DNA of 64,000 nucleotides from Labilithrix sp. (GTDB lineage: Bacteria; Myxococcota_A; Polyangia; Polyangiales; Polyangiaceae). Where the stretch lies: positions 248,001-312,000 of the forward strand of contig JAHBWE010000002.1 in assembly GCA_019637155.1 (NCBI GenBank), given 5' to 3'. Of the stretch, positions 8,587-16,851 are shown piece by piece. The translations under genes were made by a program, and so were the position numbers. A model generated the notes under the pieces. It saw nothing but the letters and a program-made list of their open reading frames with translations, made no database searches and was not told where the DNA came from. Position 1 is the stretch's first letter. Each line of letters begins with the position of its first letter.

Positions 8587-10173
8587 ATGCCGCTCACGTT
8601 GCACACCTGGTTGGATCGCTCGTCCCTTCGCCCCGCCGGCGAGTCGCGGCTCTCCGCCGTGTTCGAGATCGTCTCGCACGGCGCCGCGGTCGAGGGGGCG
8701 CGGCCGCGGTCGCGGACGGTGCTCGCGCTCGACGTGTCGCTCTCGATGAAGGGCGCGCCGATCGCGCAGGTCATCCGCTCGGTCGATCGCCTGCTCGACG
8801 CGCTCGGCCCCGAGGACGAGGTCGGCATCGTCGCCTTCTCGGAGCGCGCGGTCCGGGTCGTCGATCCGGTGAAGGTCGACGCGCACGGCAAGCGGCTCGT
8901 GCGCTCGCGCGTCGGCCGGCTCACGGTGCTCTCGGGGACGAACATCGAGGCGGGGCTCGAGGCGTCGGCGGCGATGCTCGCGTCGACGCCGTCCGGGATG
9001 CGCAAGGGCGTGGTGCTCCTCTCCGACGGCGCGCCGAACGTCGGCGCCCACACCGCGGAGGCGCTGCGCGAGGTCGTGCGGAAGCACAAGCCGGGCATCT
9101 CGTTCTTCGCGCTCGGCTACGGCCCCGATCACTCCGAGGACGTCCTCTCCGCGATCGGCGACGGCTACGAGTTCGTCCCCGATCCCGCCACCTGCGCCCG
9201 TGCGTTCGCGCGCGCGCTCGGAGCGCAGGGCGACGTGGTCGCGTCGGACGTGGAGCTCGTCGTCGCGCCTTCGAGCGGCGTCGAGATCTCGCGCTTCCTC
9301 GCGAGCGAGCGGCTGCGCTTCGGCAAGGAGGGCGCGGTCCTCTCGCTCCCCGACATGGTCGCGGGCGTGCGTCGCTTCGTCGTCGTGGAGCTGCGCGTCC
9401 GCGGTCCGGGCGGCGACACGTTCGCGACGACGCTGCTCGACGTGACGGCGCGCTGCCGCGAGTCGGGCGCGGTGAGCGAGTCACTGACGATCGAGGTCGC
9501 GGACCGCGAGCCCGCGGTCGTGGTGGAGGCGGCGCGCCACGCGCTCCTCGTCCACGCGGAGCTCGCGCGCGACGAGGCCCGCGCGCTCGCGGATCGGGGC
9601 CAGTTCACCGGCGCGGCGGCGACGTTGCGGAAGATCATGACGGAGATCGCCGCGCTCCCCGGCTGGATCGCGAACGACGGCACGCCGCTCGCGGAGGCGT
9701 ACGAGCTCCTCGTCGACGAGGTGATGGTCTACGAGCGGCGCCCCGATCCCGAGGTCTACGCGATGTACCGAAAGTCGACGATGGGCTCGCGCGTCGCGAC
9801 GGTGGCGCCGGTGTCTTCGAAGCTTCGCGGCGACGCGAGCTCGAAGCTGATCGAGCACATCGCGGGCGACATGCCGATCGCGTGGCTCCTCGATCCGAAC
9901 GGCGTGCGCCATCGCTTGCAGGAGGAGTGCGTCATCGGCCGCACCGCCGACGCGGACATCACGATCGCCTCGGCCTCCGTCTCGCGACGCCACGCCGAGG
10001 TCTTCGCGAACGCGGGCGACTTCTGGCTCGCGGACATGGGCTCGACGAACACGACGAAGGTGAACGGCATGAAGCTGGACCGCGCCCCGCACAAGCTGAC
10101 GCCGAACGACGTCATCCACATCGGCGACGTGGAGCTCCGCTACGTCGAGGACCCACGCAAGGTCACCGATTAG
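8587..10173 (+). CDS. VWA domain protein with C-terminal FHA domain
   Basis: 528 residues, ATG preceded by a GGAGGGAGG stretch. A von Willebrand factor A domain occupies about 35-215, with an intact metal-ion adhesion site starting DVSLSMKG (about residue 47) and a later VVLLSDGAPN strand. A middle Ig-like/helical region follows. A C-terminal FHA domain (about 445-525) contains IGRTADADI, SVSRRHAEVF and GSTNTTKVNG. There is no signal peptide, so it is probably cytoplasmic. The two modules suggest a scaffold that binds a partner through VWA and a phospho-Thr peptide through FHA. It is the second FHA protein in 5 kb and a third lies at 21.6 kb. Confidence 0.92.
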   Translation: MPLTLHTWLDRSSLRPAGESRLSAVFEIVSHGAAVEGARPRSRTVLALDVSLSMKGAPIAQVIRSVDRLLDALGPEDEVGIVAFSERAVRVVDPVKVDAHGKRLVRSRVGRLTVLSGTNIEAGLEASAAMLASTPSGMRKGVVLLSDGAPNVGAHTAEALREVVRKHKPGISFFALGYGPDHSEDVLSAIGDGYEFVPDPATCARAFARALGAQGDVVASDVELVVAPSSGVEISRFLASERLRFGKEGAVLSLPDMVAGVRRFVVVELRVRGPGGDTFATTLLDVTARCRESGAVSESLTIEVADREPAVVVEAARHALLVHAELARDEARALADRGQFTGAAATLRKIMTEIAALPGWIANDGTPLAEAYELLVDEVMVYERRPDPEVYAMYRKSTMGSRVATVAPVSSKLRGDASSKLIEHIAGDMPIAWLLDPNGVRHRLQEECVIGRTADADITIASASVSRRHAEVFANAGDFWLADMGSTNTTKVNGMKLDRAPHKLTPNDVIHIGDVELRYVEDPRKVTD

Positions 10174-10201
10174 ACGCGACTAGGCGCGACTAGGCGTCGG
10201 C

Positions 10202-11239
10202 CTAGAACGAGAGCCCGGCCTGCACCGGCGCGCGCACGGTGCGTGTGCCGAGGTAGTAGTACGCGACGAGCGCGATCGTAGCGGCGCCGAGGAGGGCGGG
10301 GACGGCCCACGACGCGTACGCGGTGTCGCGCGCGCCCTCGTAGTCACGTTCCGCGCGCGCGGCCGCGGCGTCGTCGCGGCCGTTCGCGCGGTCGTAGTCG
10401 TCGCGGTAGTCGCTCGCGCGCGTGTAGAGCGCGGCGGGCAACGCGAGGGACACGAGCGTCACGCCGGCGCCGACGAAGACGAGCGAGCGCGAGTAGGGAT
10501 GCTCCTCGCGCGCCTCCCATCGGATCGGCGCGGCCGCGGGCACCACGACGGGCGGGGGCGGGAGAGCGGGCGCGGCGGGCGGTGGCTCGACGTCGACGAC
10601 CTCGCCGGCGGCGACCTCGATCTCGACGCGGCGCGGGTCGGGAGGGAACACGATCGCGTGTTTGCCGGCGGTGACGTACGCGATGTCTCGGCCGACGAGC
10701 GGCACCGCGTCGATGACGACGGCGACGTCGGGACGGCGCAGGCGGATGCGTCCGAGGGTGGTGCGGAGCTCCGCGACGCGTTCGCCGGCTTCTTCTTCCT
10801 GTTTCGCGACGACGGGCTCGATGGTCTCGTTCGCGTCGCGCCGCCTCCGCACCTCCGCGAGGTACACCTCGTAGTGCTCGGCCGCGTGAGGCGTGTCGTT
10901 CACTTGCTCGTACGCGCGCGCGAGGTTGAACGCGAGCCGATACCCGCGCTCGCTCCCGAGCTCGCGATAGATCTCGCCCCAGATCAGGATCGCCGCTTCG
11001 AACGCGCCGGCGCGGTAGCGATCCATGCCCTGGCGAAAGCGATCCCGCTGCTTCGCGAGGTCGGGCGACTCGGCGGCCGCCGGCGCTGGAGCTTCCTGCG
11101 CCCACGCCGTCGCAGCGAGGAGGAGGAGAGGGGAAGAGACGACGAGCGCGAGCGCGCATCTCCAAGCAGAGCGCCCCACGCGCCCCACGCGAGAGAGGAC
11201 GGCGTTCGCGCCCCATCGCGCGCGCCACTTCGTTTGCAT
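10202..11239 (-). CDS. exported TPR-like protein with C-terminal membrane segments
   Basis: 345 residues from ATG 11239, 22 bases after the kinase stop; no good Shine-Dalgarno is seen, so coupled translation is likely. A long basic N-region precedes a signal core (ALALVVSSPLLLLAATAWA) with predicted cleavage before QEAPAP. A helical tetratricopeptide-type segment follows (RFRQGMDRYRAGAFEAAILIWGEIYRELG ... AYEQVNDTPHAAEHYEVYL in outline). A PEGA-like beta segment comes next (GKHAIVFPPDPRRVEIEVAAGEVVDVE), then a Pro-rich linker and two hydrophobic segments near the C-terminus. This layout is frequent in myxobacterial genes next to Ser/Thr kinases. It is probably an envelope partner of the kinase; its actual role is unknown. 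Confidence 0.78.
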   Translation of the reverse strand: MQTKWRARWGANAVLSRVGRVGRSAWRCALALVVSSPLLLLAATAWAQEAPAPAAAESPDLAKQRDRFRQGMDRYRAGAFEAAILIWGEIYRELGSERGYRLAFNLARAYEQVNDTPHAAEHYEVYLAEVRRRRDANETIEPVVAKQEEEAGERVAELRTTLGRIRLRRPDVAVVIDAVPLVGRDIAYVTAGKHAIVFPPDPRRVEIEVAAGEVVDVEPPPAAPALPPPPVVVPAAAPIRWEAREEHPYSRSLVFVGAGVTLVSLALPAALYTRASDYRDDYDRANGRDDAAAARAERDYEGARDTAYASWAVPALLGAATIALVAYYYLGTRTVRAPVQAGLSF

Positions 11240-11261
11240 CTCGCGCCGACACGGGCAGCGC

Positions 11262-13415
11262 TCAGAAGGGCTTGTCATCGACATCCAGCGGTTTCGTGCT
11301 GGGCACCGGCTGCGCCGAGCCCGAAGGCGCGCCCGCTTTCGCGGCGTCGGCCCGCCCCCGGCTCGCCCCGGAAGCACCGGCGCCAGAAGCGCCGCTCGCG
11401 CCCGAACCGCCGCTCGCGCCGGGGTTCGCGCTCGCGCCGGCGCTGCCGTTCGCCCCCGAAGCGTTGCCAGCGCCAGCGTTGCCGCTTGCGCTGGAAGCGC
11501 CACCCGCGGCGGTGCTGCCGTTCGCCCCCGACGCGTTGCCAGCGCTGCCGTTCGCGCCGGAAGCGCCACCCGCGCCGACGTTGCCGTTCGCCCCCGAGGC
11601 GGCGTTCGCACCGGCGTTGCCGCTCGCGCCGGCGCTGCCGCTCGCGCCGGCGCTGCCGTTCGCTCCCGGAGCGTTGCCGGCGCCGGCGTTGCCAGCGTTG
11701 CCGCTTGCGCCGGAAGCGCTACCCGCGCCGTTCGTCCCCGAAGCGGCGTTCGCGCCAGCGTTGCCGCTCGCGCCGGAAGCGGCGTTCGCACCGGCGTTGC
11801 GGTACGCTCCCGAAGCGCTGCCGCTCGCGCCGGAAGCGCCAACTGTGGCCGCGTTTGCGTTGTTGCTCCCACCGGATGCGTTGCCGGTGTTTGCGTTGGC
11901 GCTGGCGTTGCTGTGCGCGCCGGAGGCGCCGCTCGTGCCAGCGTTCGCGTTTGTGCCGGTGTTGTCGCTCGTGCCGGAAGCGCCGGTCGTGCGCGCGCTC
12001 GCGCCCGCACCGTTCGCGCCCGCGTTTGCGCCGCCGCTGCTCGCCCCCGCGCCGTCACCGCTCGCGCCCGCGCCCGCCGCGCCCGCGCCGTTCGCGGTGG
12101 GGTCCTCCGCGTGGGCACTCGGAGCGGATGGTGTGGCCGTGCCGAGGCGCCAGGCGATGATGGCTGCGAGCGCGGCGGGGAGCGCGAGGCGGGCGGCGCG
12201 CAGGGGACGCGCGCGCGACGTCTCGGCGGGAGCTGGGCTCGTCGCGCGGGACGGACGCGACGGCGGCGACGGGAGCACGCTCGCGTCGGCTCGCGTCGGC
12301 GTGATGTCGCGTGAGCGGTGATGGGCGTCGGCGTCGTCTCGCGTCGGCGTGATGTCGCGCGAGCGGTGGTGGGCGTCAGTGTCGGCTCGTGTTGGCGTGA
12401 CGTCGTGGAGGGAGGACGTGAGGCGCTTGCGTTGGTCGGCGGCTTGCGCGGCGAAGTGGCGGGTGAGGAGCGCTTGGAGCGCGCGTTGCGCCGTGTCGCG
12501 ATCGCCGGCGTGGGGGGCGAGCGCGGTCGCGACGTCGGCGGCCGTCGTCGGTCGATCGGCCGGCGCGCGCGCGACGAGCTTCGCGTGCAGCGCGACGAGC
12601 TCCGGCGGCAGCGCGCTCCGCCCCGTCGCCTCGAGACCCGGCGGCGACTCGAGCGCGAGCTTGCGGATCACCTCCATGTCCGTGCCGTCGCCCCACATGC
12701 GGCGGAGCGCGAGGCACTCGAAGAGGACCGCGCCGACGCCGAAGAGATCGCTCCGGCGATCGAGCGGATCGCCCATCGCCTGCTCCGGTGACATGTACGC
12801 GCTCTTGCCCTTCACCTCGCCGGTCTTCGTCACGCTCTCCGTCTCGATCTTCGCGACGCCGAAGTCGAGGAGGCGCACGCGGCCGTCGTAGCCGAGCATC
12901 ACGTTCTGCGGAGACACGTCGCGATGCACCAGGTTCAAAGGTTGCCCCGTCGCCGGGTCCGCGAGCTCGTGTGCGGCGTGGAGGCCACGGCAGACCTCCG
13001 CTAGCAAGTAGGCGACCAGCTCCACCGAGAGCGAGAGCGACGCGCCCTCCTCGTCCGCGAGCGCGCGCAGGACGCGCGAGAGAGGTTGGCCCTCGACGTA
13101 CTCCATCGCGAGATAGAGCTCGCCGTCGGCCTCGCCGTAGTCGTAGGCGCGGACGACGTTCGGATGATCGAGCATCGCCGCGAGCTTCGCCTCGCGGAGG
13201 AACATGTCGACCCGCCGCTTGTCGCGCGCCGCGTCCGGCAAGAGCCGCTTCAACGCGACGATCCGATCGGGCTCGCCCTCCGCTCCCGCGTCGCCGATCT
13301 CGAGCGCCGCCTCGACGGAGCCCATGCCCCCTCGCCCCAACACGAAGAGGGACCGGTACCGCCCGCCGACGCCCGGCGAAGAGGAGCGCTCGGACACGCC
13401 CGAAGCGTACCGCAT
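11262..13415 (-). CDS. membrane Ser/Thr protein kinase with long Ala/Gly/Ser/Asn-rich extracytoplasmic tail
   Basis: 717 residues; ATG 13415 is the best start (MRYASGVSERSSS). The kinase domain (about 18-290) has a glycine loop GRGGMGSVE, the VALKRLL lysine, catalytic HRDVSPQNVM (a variant typical of myxobacterial Pkn kinases), DFGVA and the SPEQ activation-segment end. A juxtamembrane region carries a 16-residue tandem repeat (HHRSRDITPTR...), itself Thr-rich and a possible autophosphorylation target. One transmembrane segment lies at about 408-426 (LALPAALAAIIAW). About 250 residues of low-complexity Gly/Ala/Ser/Asn repeats then end in PSTKPLDVDDKPF. The tail lies outside the cytoplasm and resembles no known sensor domain. 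The exported TPR-like protein follows 22 bases downstream. Confidence 0.92.
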   Translation of the reverse strand: MRYASGVSERSSSPGVGGRYRSLFVLGRGGMGSVEAALEIGDAGAEGEPDRIVALKRLLPDAARDKRRVDMFLREAKLAAMLDHPNVVRAYDYGEADGELYLAMEYVEGQPLSRVLRALADEEGASLSLSVELVAYLLAEVCRGLHAAHELADPATGQPLNLVHRDVSPQNVMLGYDGRVRLLDFGVAKIETESVTKTGEVKGKSAYMSPEQAMGDPLDRRSDLFGVGAVLFECLALRRMWGDGTDMEVIRKLALESPPGLEATGRSALPPELVALHAKLVARAPADRPTTAADVATALAPHAGDRDTAQRALQALLTRHFAAQAADQRKRLTSSLHDVTPTRADTDAHHRSRDITPTRDDADAHHRSRDITPTRADASVLPSPPSRPSRATSPAPAETSRARPLRAARLALPAALAAIIAWRLGTATPSAPSAHAEDPTANGAGAAGAGASGDGAGASSGGANAGANGAGASARTTGASGTSDNTGTNANAGTSGASGAHSNASANANTGNASGGSNNANAATVGASGASGSASGAYRNAGANAASGASGNAGANAASGTNGAGSASGASGNAGNAGAGNAPGANGSAGASGSAGASGNAGANAASGANGNVGAGGASGANGSAGNASGANGSTAAGGASSASGNAGAGNASGANGSAGASANPGASGGSGASGASGAGASGASRGRADAAKAGAPSGSAQPVPSTKPLDVDDKPF
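11316..12096 (-). repeat. imperfect tandem repeats coding the Ala/Gly/Ser/Asn-rich kinase tail
   Basis: About 0.8 kb of degenerate repeated DNA. Units such as GCGCCGGCGTTGCCGTTCGC recur in many variants and are built on alternating Ala-Gly, Asn-Gly and Ser-Gly codons. The repetition is in frame with the kinase on the minus strand and encodes segments like GANGSAGASG. It also leaves long open frames on the opposite strand, which are by-products. Such stretches are prone to length change between strains. Confidence 0.85.
12291..12407 (-). repeat. 48-bp tandem repeat, about 2.4 copies, within the kinase gene
   Basis: Two full 48-base units (12291-12338 and 12339-12386) and a partial third (12387-12407) are nearly identical. 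They encode a 16-residue repeat containing HHRSRDITPTR with an ADTDA-like linker, just before the transmembrane segment of the kinase. Being a multiple of three, copy changes keep the frame. Confidence 0.85.
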
Positions 13416-13479
13416 CTCGGCGCGCACGTTGCTACGGCTCCAGTAGTATCCGCGAGGCGGAAGCGGACGGAAGGATCGA

Positions 13480-14676
13480 TTGAGCACGTCGAAAGCGAGC
13501 ACGATGCGGTTCACCACGCTCGTCGCGGTCGGCGCGACCACGGCCGCCGCCGCGACCGCGATGCTCGGCGCGTGCCTCTCCGACCTCGCTCCGTTCATCC
13601 CCGCCGACGCCGGCGCCGACACGAGAACGACCCCGCCGCCGGCCGCCGCGACCGGCTGCGGCGACGGCATCATCGCGACGCTCGACGACGGCGGCGACGC
13701 GGGAGAGAGCTGCGACCCCGGCGCCGGCGCCGCGCCCGGATGCACTCCGCGGTGCACGCTGTCGTGCGGCGGCGTCCTCGGGCCGTCGGGTCATTGCTAC
13801 TTCCTCGCCGATCCCGGCGATCACGCGGCGGCGGTCGAGCACTGCGCGCGCGCGGGCGGGCACCTCGTGACGATCGGTGACGCAGAAGAGGCGAAGCTCG
13901 TCGACGCGTTCGTCGATGGCGGCAGCTACCGCGTCGGGCTGAGCGTCAGCCCCGCCGCGAACGCGTACGTCGCCGAGAGCGTCCCGCGCGTGGGCGGCTC
14001 GGGCGTGCCGGAGCCCGGATGGCCTCGCGGCGACGACCGGTGCGCGGGCTGCTTCGCGATCGTCGACGCAGGCCCCGACGGATCGAACATCACGTTCCCG
14101 CCGGCGGATCCCGACGCCGGCGATCGGTCGTGCGTCGTCGCGCGCGGCGGCGTTTGGCTCGAGGTCCCGTGCAGCGGCGCGAGCGATGCGCTGACCGTCT
14201 GCGAGCGCGAGCCGGCGGGGCAGCGAACGCAATACTGCGGCGGACCGTATTGCACGACGCTGCCCGCGACGAGCGGACGGAAGCGGTACGTGATCTCGCT
14301 CGAGCCCGCGACGGCCGCCGCCGCGAGCGAGCTCTGTCGCGGCTACGACGCGGGCCGCCTCGTCGTCCTCGAGTCCCCCGCGGAGCGCGCGCAGCTCGCG
14401 CGCGAGATCGTGCTCCTCGCGCGCGACCGAGACCTCGAGACGAACGACGTCTGGATCGGCCTCGCGCGAGAGGACGACGGCTGGCGCTGGGACGACGGCG
14501 TCCCCGCCGACGACGCCGGCGCAGGCCGGCCGCGGCCGTGGGCCAACAACGAACCGCGGCCCGACGCGACCGGCCGCGCGTTCCTTCGCCTGACGACCTT
14601 CTTCGACACGCAGCTCGTCGCGACGAGCCCCGCCGCCGACGCGGAGACGAAGCTCTTCGTCTGCGAGCGCCGCTGA
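13480..14676 (+). CDS. lipoprotein with two C-type-lectin-like domains
   Basis: 398 residues from a TTG start at 13480 that has GGAAGGA just upstream; ATG 13504 (MRFTTLVAVG) is the alternative and gives the same mature protein. A lipobox LGAC follows the hydrophobic signal. An Asp/Pro-rich spacer comes next, then two lectin-fold modules. The first spans about 105-250 (HCYFLADPGDHAAAVEHCARAGG opening type, ending TVCER). The second spans about 265-398 (RYVISLEPATAAAASELCR, DVWIGLAREDDGWRWDDG, ending LFVCERR). The WIGL and W-rich motifs and terminal CER are hallmarks of the C-type lectin fold. It is likely surface-exposed and may bind carbohydrate or protein. It is divergent from the kinase gene across 64 bases. 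Confidence 0.85.
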   Translation: MSTSKASTMRFTTLVAVGATTAAAATAMLGACLSDLAPFIPADAGADTRTTPPPAAATGCGDGIIATLDDGGDAGESCDPGAGAAPGCTPRCTLSCGGVLGPSGHCYFLADPGDHAAAVEHCARAGGHLVTIGDAEEAKLVDAFVDGGSYRVGLSVSPAANAYVAESVPRVGGSGVPEPGWPRGDDRCAGCFAIVDAGPDGSNITFPPADPDAGDRSCVVARGGVWLEVPCSGASDALTVCEREPAGQRTQYCGGPYCTTLPATSGRKRYVISLEPATAAAASELCRGYDAGRLVVLESPAERAQLAREIVLLARDRDLETNDVWIGLAREDDGWRWDDGVPADDAGAGRPRPWANNEPRPDATGRAFLRLTTFFDTQLVATSPAADAETKLFVCERR

Positions 14677-14685
14677 GCCGCGCGC

Positions 14686-15333
14686 TTACTTGGAGTCCTT
14701 GTCCTTCTTGCCCGCGATGCGGTCCTTGAGCTTCTGCACGAGGTACGGATAGCCCTGACCCTGCGTCGTCAGCATCTTGTGCGACTGGTCGTAGTAGTTC
14801 TTCGAGAGGATCGAGCCCTCGGTCACGAGGTCGACGACCTTGTACGGCCCGCTGCCCTTGATGAGGTAGTCGACCTGCACCGCCGGCTCGCGCGGCTTGT
14901 TCTTGTCCTTCGCCTCGGTGCGGACCTTCGCGATGTCGTTGCCCGCTTCCTTCGCGCCGCGGTAACTGATGTCGTAGTCCTTCGTCTTCTGCGCGTTCTC
15001 GCGGTACTTCTTCTCGACGAGCTGACGGAAGAGGCTCGTCATCTCCTTCTTCTGGTCGTCGTTGAGCTCGGCCCAGTGGTTCGTGCAGCTCGGGATCGTG
15101 GTCGGGCAGGGCTGACCGAGCGCGCGCCGCGCGACCTCGTCGTAGTCGACCATCGCGTCGATCACCTTCGTGACCTCCGACTGCGCAGCGTTTGCGTCGA
15201 CCAGCTTCTTGATCGCCCCGTGCTCCTTCTCGACGAAGGCTTGTGCGCCCGCGACGTCCGCCGCGGCGGCGAAGCTGAGCGTGGTGACGGTAAGGCCAAG
15301 GGTGGCGGCACGAATCAAAGTACGGAGGCGCAT
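14686..15333 (-). CDS. mlaC: MlaC/Ttg2D-like periplasmic phospholipid-binding protein
   Basis: 215 residues with a signal peptide (MRLRTLIRAATLGLTVTTLSFAAAADVAGA). The mature part matches the MlaC (toluene tolerance Ttg2) family: an N-terminal helix pair ending DYDEVARRALGQ, a central region with NDDQKKEMTSLFRQLVEKKY, then VQVDYLIKGSGPYKVVDLVTEGSILSKNYYDQ near the end, the family's most conserved block. The family carries phospholipids between the outer-membrane MlaA complex and the inner-membrane MlaFEDB transporter. Here it stands alone: no mlaF, E, D or B is nearby. A short Cys pair (QPCPTTIPSC) is unusual and may form a disulfide. Confidence 0.88.
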   Translation of the reverse strand: MRLRTLIRAATLGLTVTTLSFAAAADVAGAQAFVEKEHGAIKKLVDANAAQSEVTKVIDAMVDYDEVARRALGQPCPTTIPSCTNHWAELNDDQKKEMTSLFRQLVEKKYRENAQKTKDYDISYRGAKEAGNDIAKVRTEAKDKNKPREPAVQVDYLIKGSGPYKVVDLVTEGSILSKNYYDQSHKMLTTQGQGYPYLVQKLKDRIAGKKDKDSK

Positions 15334-15469
15334 GGTTCGGGGATCCTGAGGTCTCCTCCTGCCGGGTCAAGGGCGGGGGAGAAGTGAGAGCCTGTTGGGT
15401 TGGACGACCGTTCCGAAGCGTGATTCATGCCGGCTCCGGGCGGCAACTAAATGGTTTGATTTCCGTTGG

Positions 15470-16843
15470 TTAGCCTGAGCTCACCCGTGGCTTTGCGCTG
15501 GGTGTGGCAGAACGTTCCGATGCCGGTAGTGAACCTCGGGTCGCGCTCCTTTTAGTCGCTGAGCCCGTGGGGGCAAGCACGACTTCGAAGGTGGCGCCCT
15601 TCGCCGCGCCGGAGCGGACCTCGATCGACGCCCCGAGGTGCGCGTGATCGTCGATGATTCGCCGCACGAGCGCCAACCCGAGGCCCGCGCCGTGCGCGCG
15701 CGTCGTGAAGAACGCGTCGAAGATGAGGCGCTCGCTGCCGGGCTCGATGCCGGGCCCTTCGTCCGCGACCGACATCCGGATCTTCTCGCCGTCGCGCTGC
15801 ACCGAGACCGTCACCGTCGTCCCCGCGCCGGTCGCCTGGACCCCGTTGCGGACGAGGTTCCACAGCACCTGCCTCATCTGCGCCGCGTCGCACGTGGCGA
15901 GGACCGGCTCGGCGGGGCCGTCGTAGATCACGGTGACGTCGCCGGCGCCGCTCCGCTCCGAGCGCGCCGCGAGCGCGACCACGTCGCGCGCGAGCTCCGC
16001 CACGTCGACCTCCGCCGGATCGGGCTTCCGCGGCCGCGCGAGGTCCATCATGTCGGTCACGAGCTGGTTGAGCCGCCCCGCCTCGCGCTGGACGATCTCG
16101 CAGAGGCGGCGATCGTCCTCCCCGAGCCCGGGCGCCTCGCGCAGCATCTCGATCGAGCCCGAGATCGAGCCGAGCGGGTTCCTGATCTCGTGCGCGAGCC
16201 CCGCCGCGAGCCGCCCCAACATCGCGAGCCGCTCCGCTGCTTCGGCGCGCTCGGTCGCCTCCTGCAGCGCGCCGCCGGTGCGGCGGAGGCGATCGGCGAG
16301 GTACCCCGAGAGCAGCGCGACGACGACGATGCCGAGCGCGTTGACCGCGAGCGGGTAGAAGATCGCCTCCCACTCGACGATGTAGTTGCCGCCGCGCTGA
16401 TCGGCGGGGGGGAGGACCCAGCCGAAGCCGAACGCGACGCAGAGGAGCCCGAACGCGCCGATGCCGACGACGGCCGCGATCGCGGCGCCGCGGAGCCCGA
16501 TGAGGACGGCGGCGACGAGGCAGGTGAGGCCGTAGAACGTGGTCGCGCCGCTCGTCGCGCCGCCGGTGACGTAGACGATCGCGGTCCACGTGAGCTGATC
16601 GAGGACGATCTGGGCTTCGGCGAGGCGCTGGAGCCGCTTCCCACGCCGGAGCAAGGTCGCGTAGAGCGCGGTCAGCGCGAACGCGGCGCCGATCGAGACG
16701 AGGACGATCGTCTGGCTCTGCGGGTAGTGCGTGAGCGCGCCGCGCAGGTAGATGAACGCGGTCGCGCCGAGCAGGAGCGAGAGGAAGCCGAGCCGGAGGC
16801 CGGTGACCCACGCGAGCCGGCTCGCGAGCCTGTCTCGCTCCAA
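15470..16843 (-). CDS. pilS: PilS-like membrane sensor histidine kinase
   Basis: 457 residues, apparently from a TTG start 8 bases after the pilC stop. About six membrane segments fill the first 190 residues. The kinase core has the H-box LAHEIRNPLGSI, an N-box LWNLVRNGVQA, and the ATP-lid motifs DEGPGI, FDAFFTT and GAGLGLALVRRI. The PilS family phosphorylates PilR to activate sigma54-dependent pilin transcription. The call rests on the N-terminal membrane topology and the pilC neighbour. The C-terminus is extended by about 35 Ser/Thr/Ala residues. No response regulator follows it: the next gene downstream is mlaC, 136 bases away. Confidence 0.82.
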   Translation of the reverse strand: MERDRLASRLAWVTGLRLGFLSLLLGATAFIYLRGALTHYPQSQTIVLVSIGAAFALTALYATLLRRGKRLQRLAEAQIVLDQLTWTAIVYVTGGATSGATTFYGLTCLVAAVLIGLRGAAIAAVVGIGAFGLLCVAFGFGWVLPPADQRGGNYIVEWEAIFYPLAVNALGIVVVALLSGYLADRLRRTGGALQEATERAEAAERLAMLGRLAAGLAHEIRNPLGSISGSIEMLREAPGLGEDDRRLCEIVQREAGRLNQLVTDMMDLARPRKPDPAEVDVAELARDVVALAARSERSGAGDVTVIYDGPAEPVLATCDAAQMRQVLWNLVRNGVQATGAGTTVTVSVQRDGEKIRMSVADEGPGIEPGSERLIFDAFFTTRAHGAGLGLALVRRIIDDHAHLGASIEVRSGAAKGATFEVVLAPTGSATKRSATRGSLPASERSATPSAKPRVSSG

Positions 16844-16851
16844 GACGCGGC

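Noticed and set aside
10499..12321. Long plus-strand frames opposite the kinase tail
   Set aside because: Repetitive Ala/Gly/Ser codons leave all frames open; these products are low-complexity and have no start signals.
11316..12407. Possible CRISPR-like array from the regular repeats
   Set aside because: The repeats are in frame, degenerate, lack unique spacers of constant length and encode the kinase tail; no cas genes are near.
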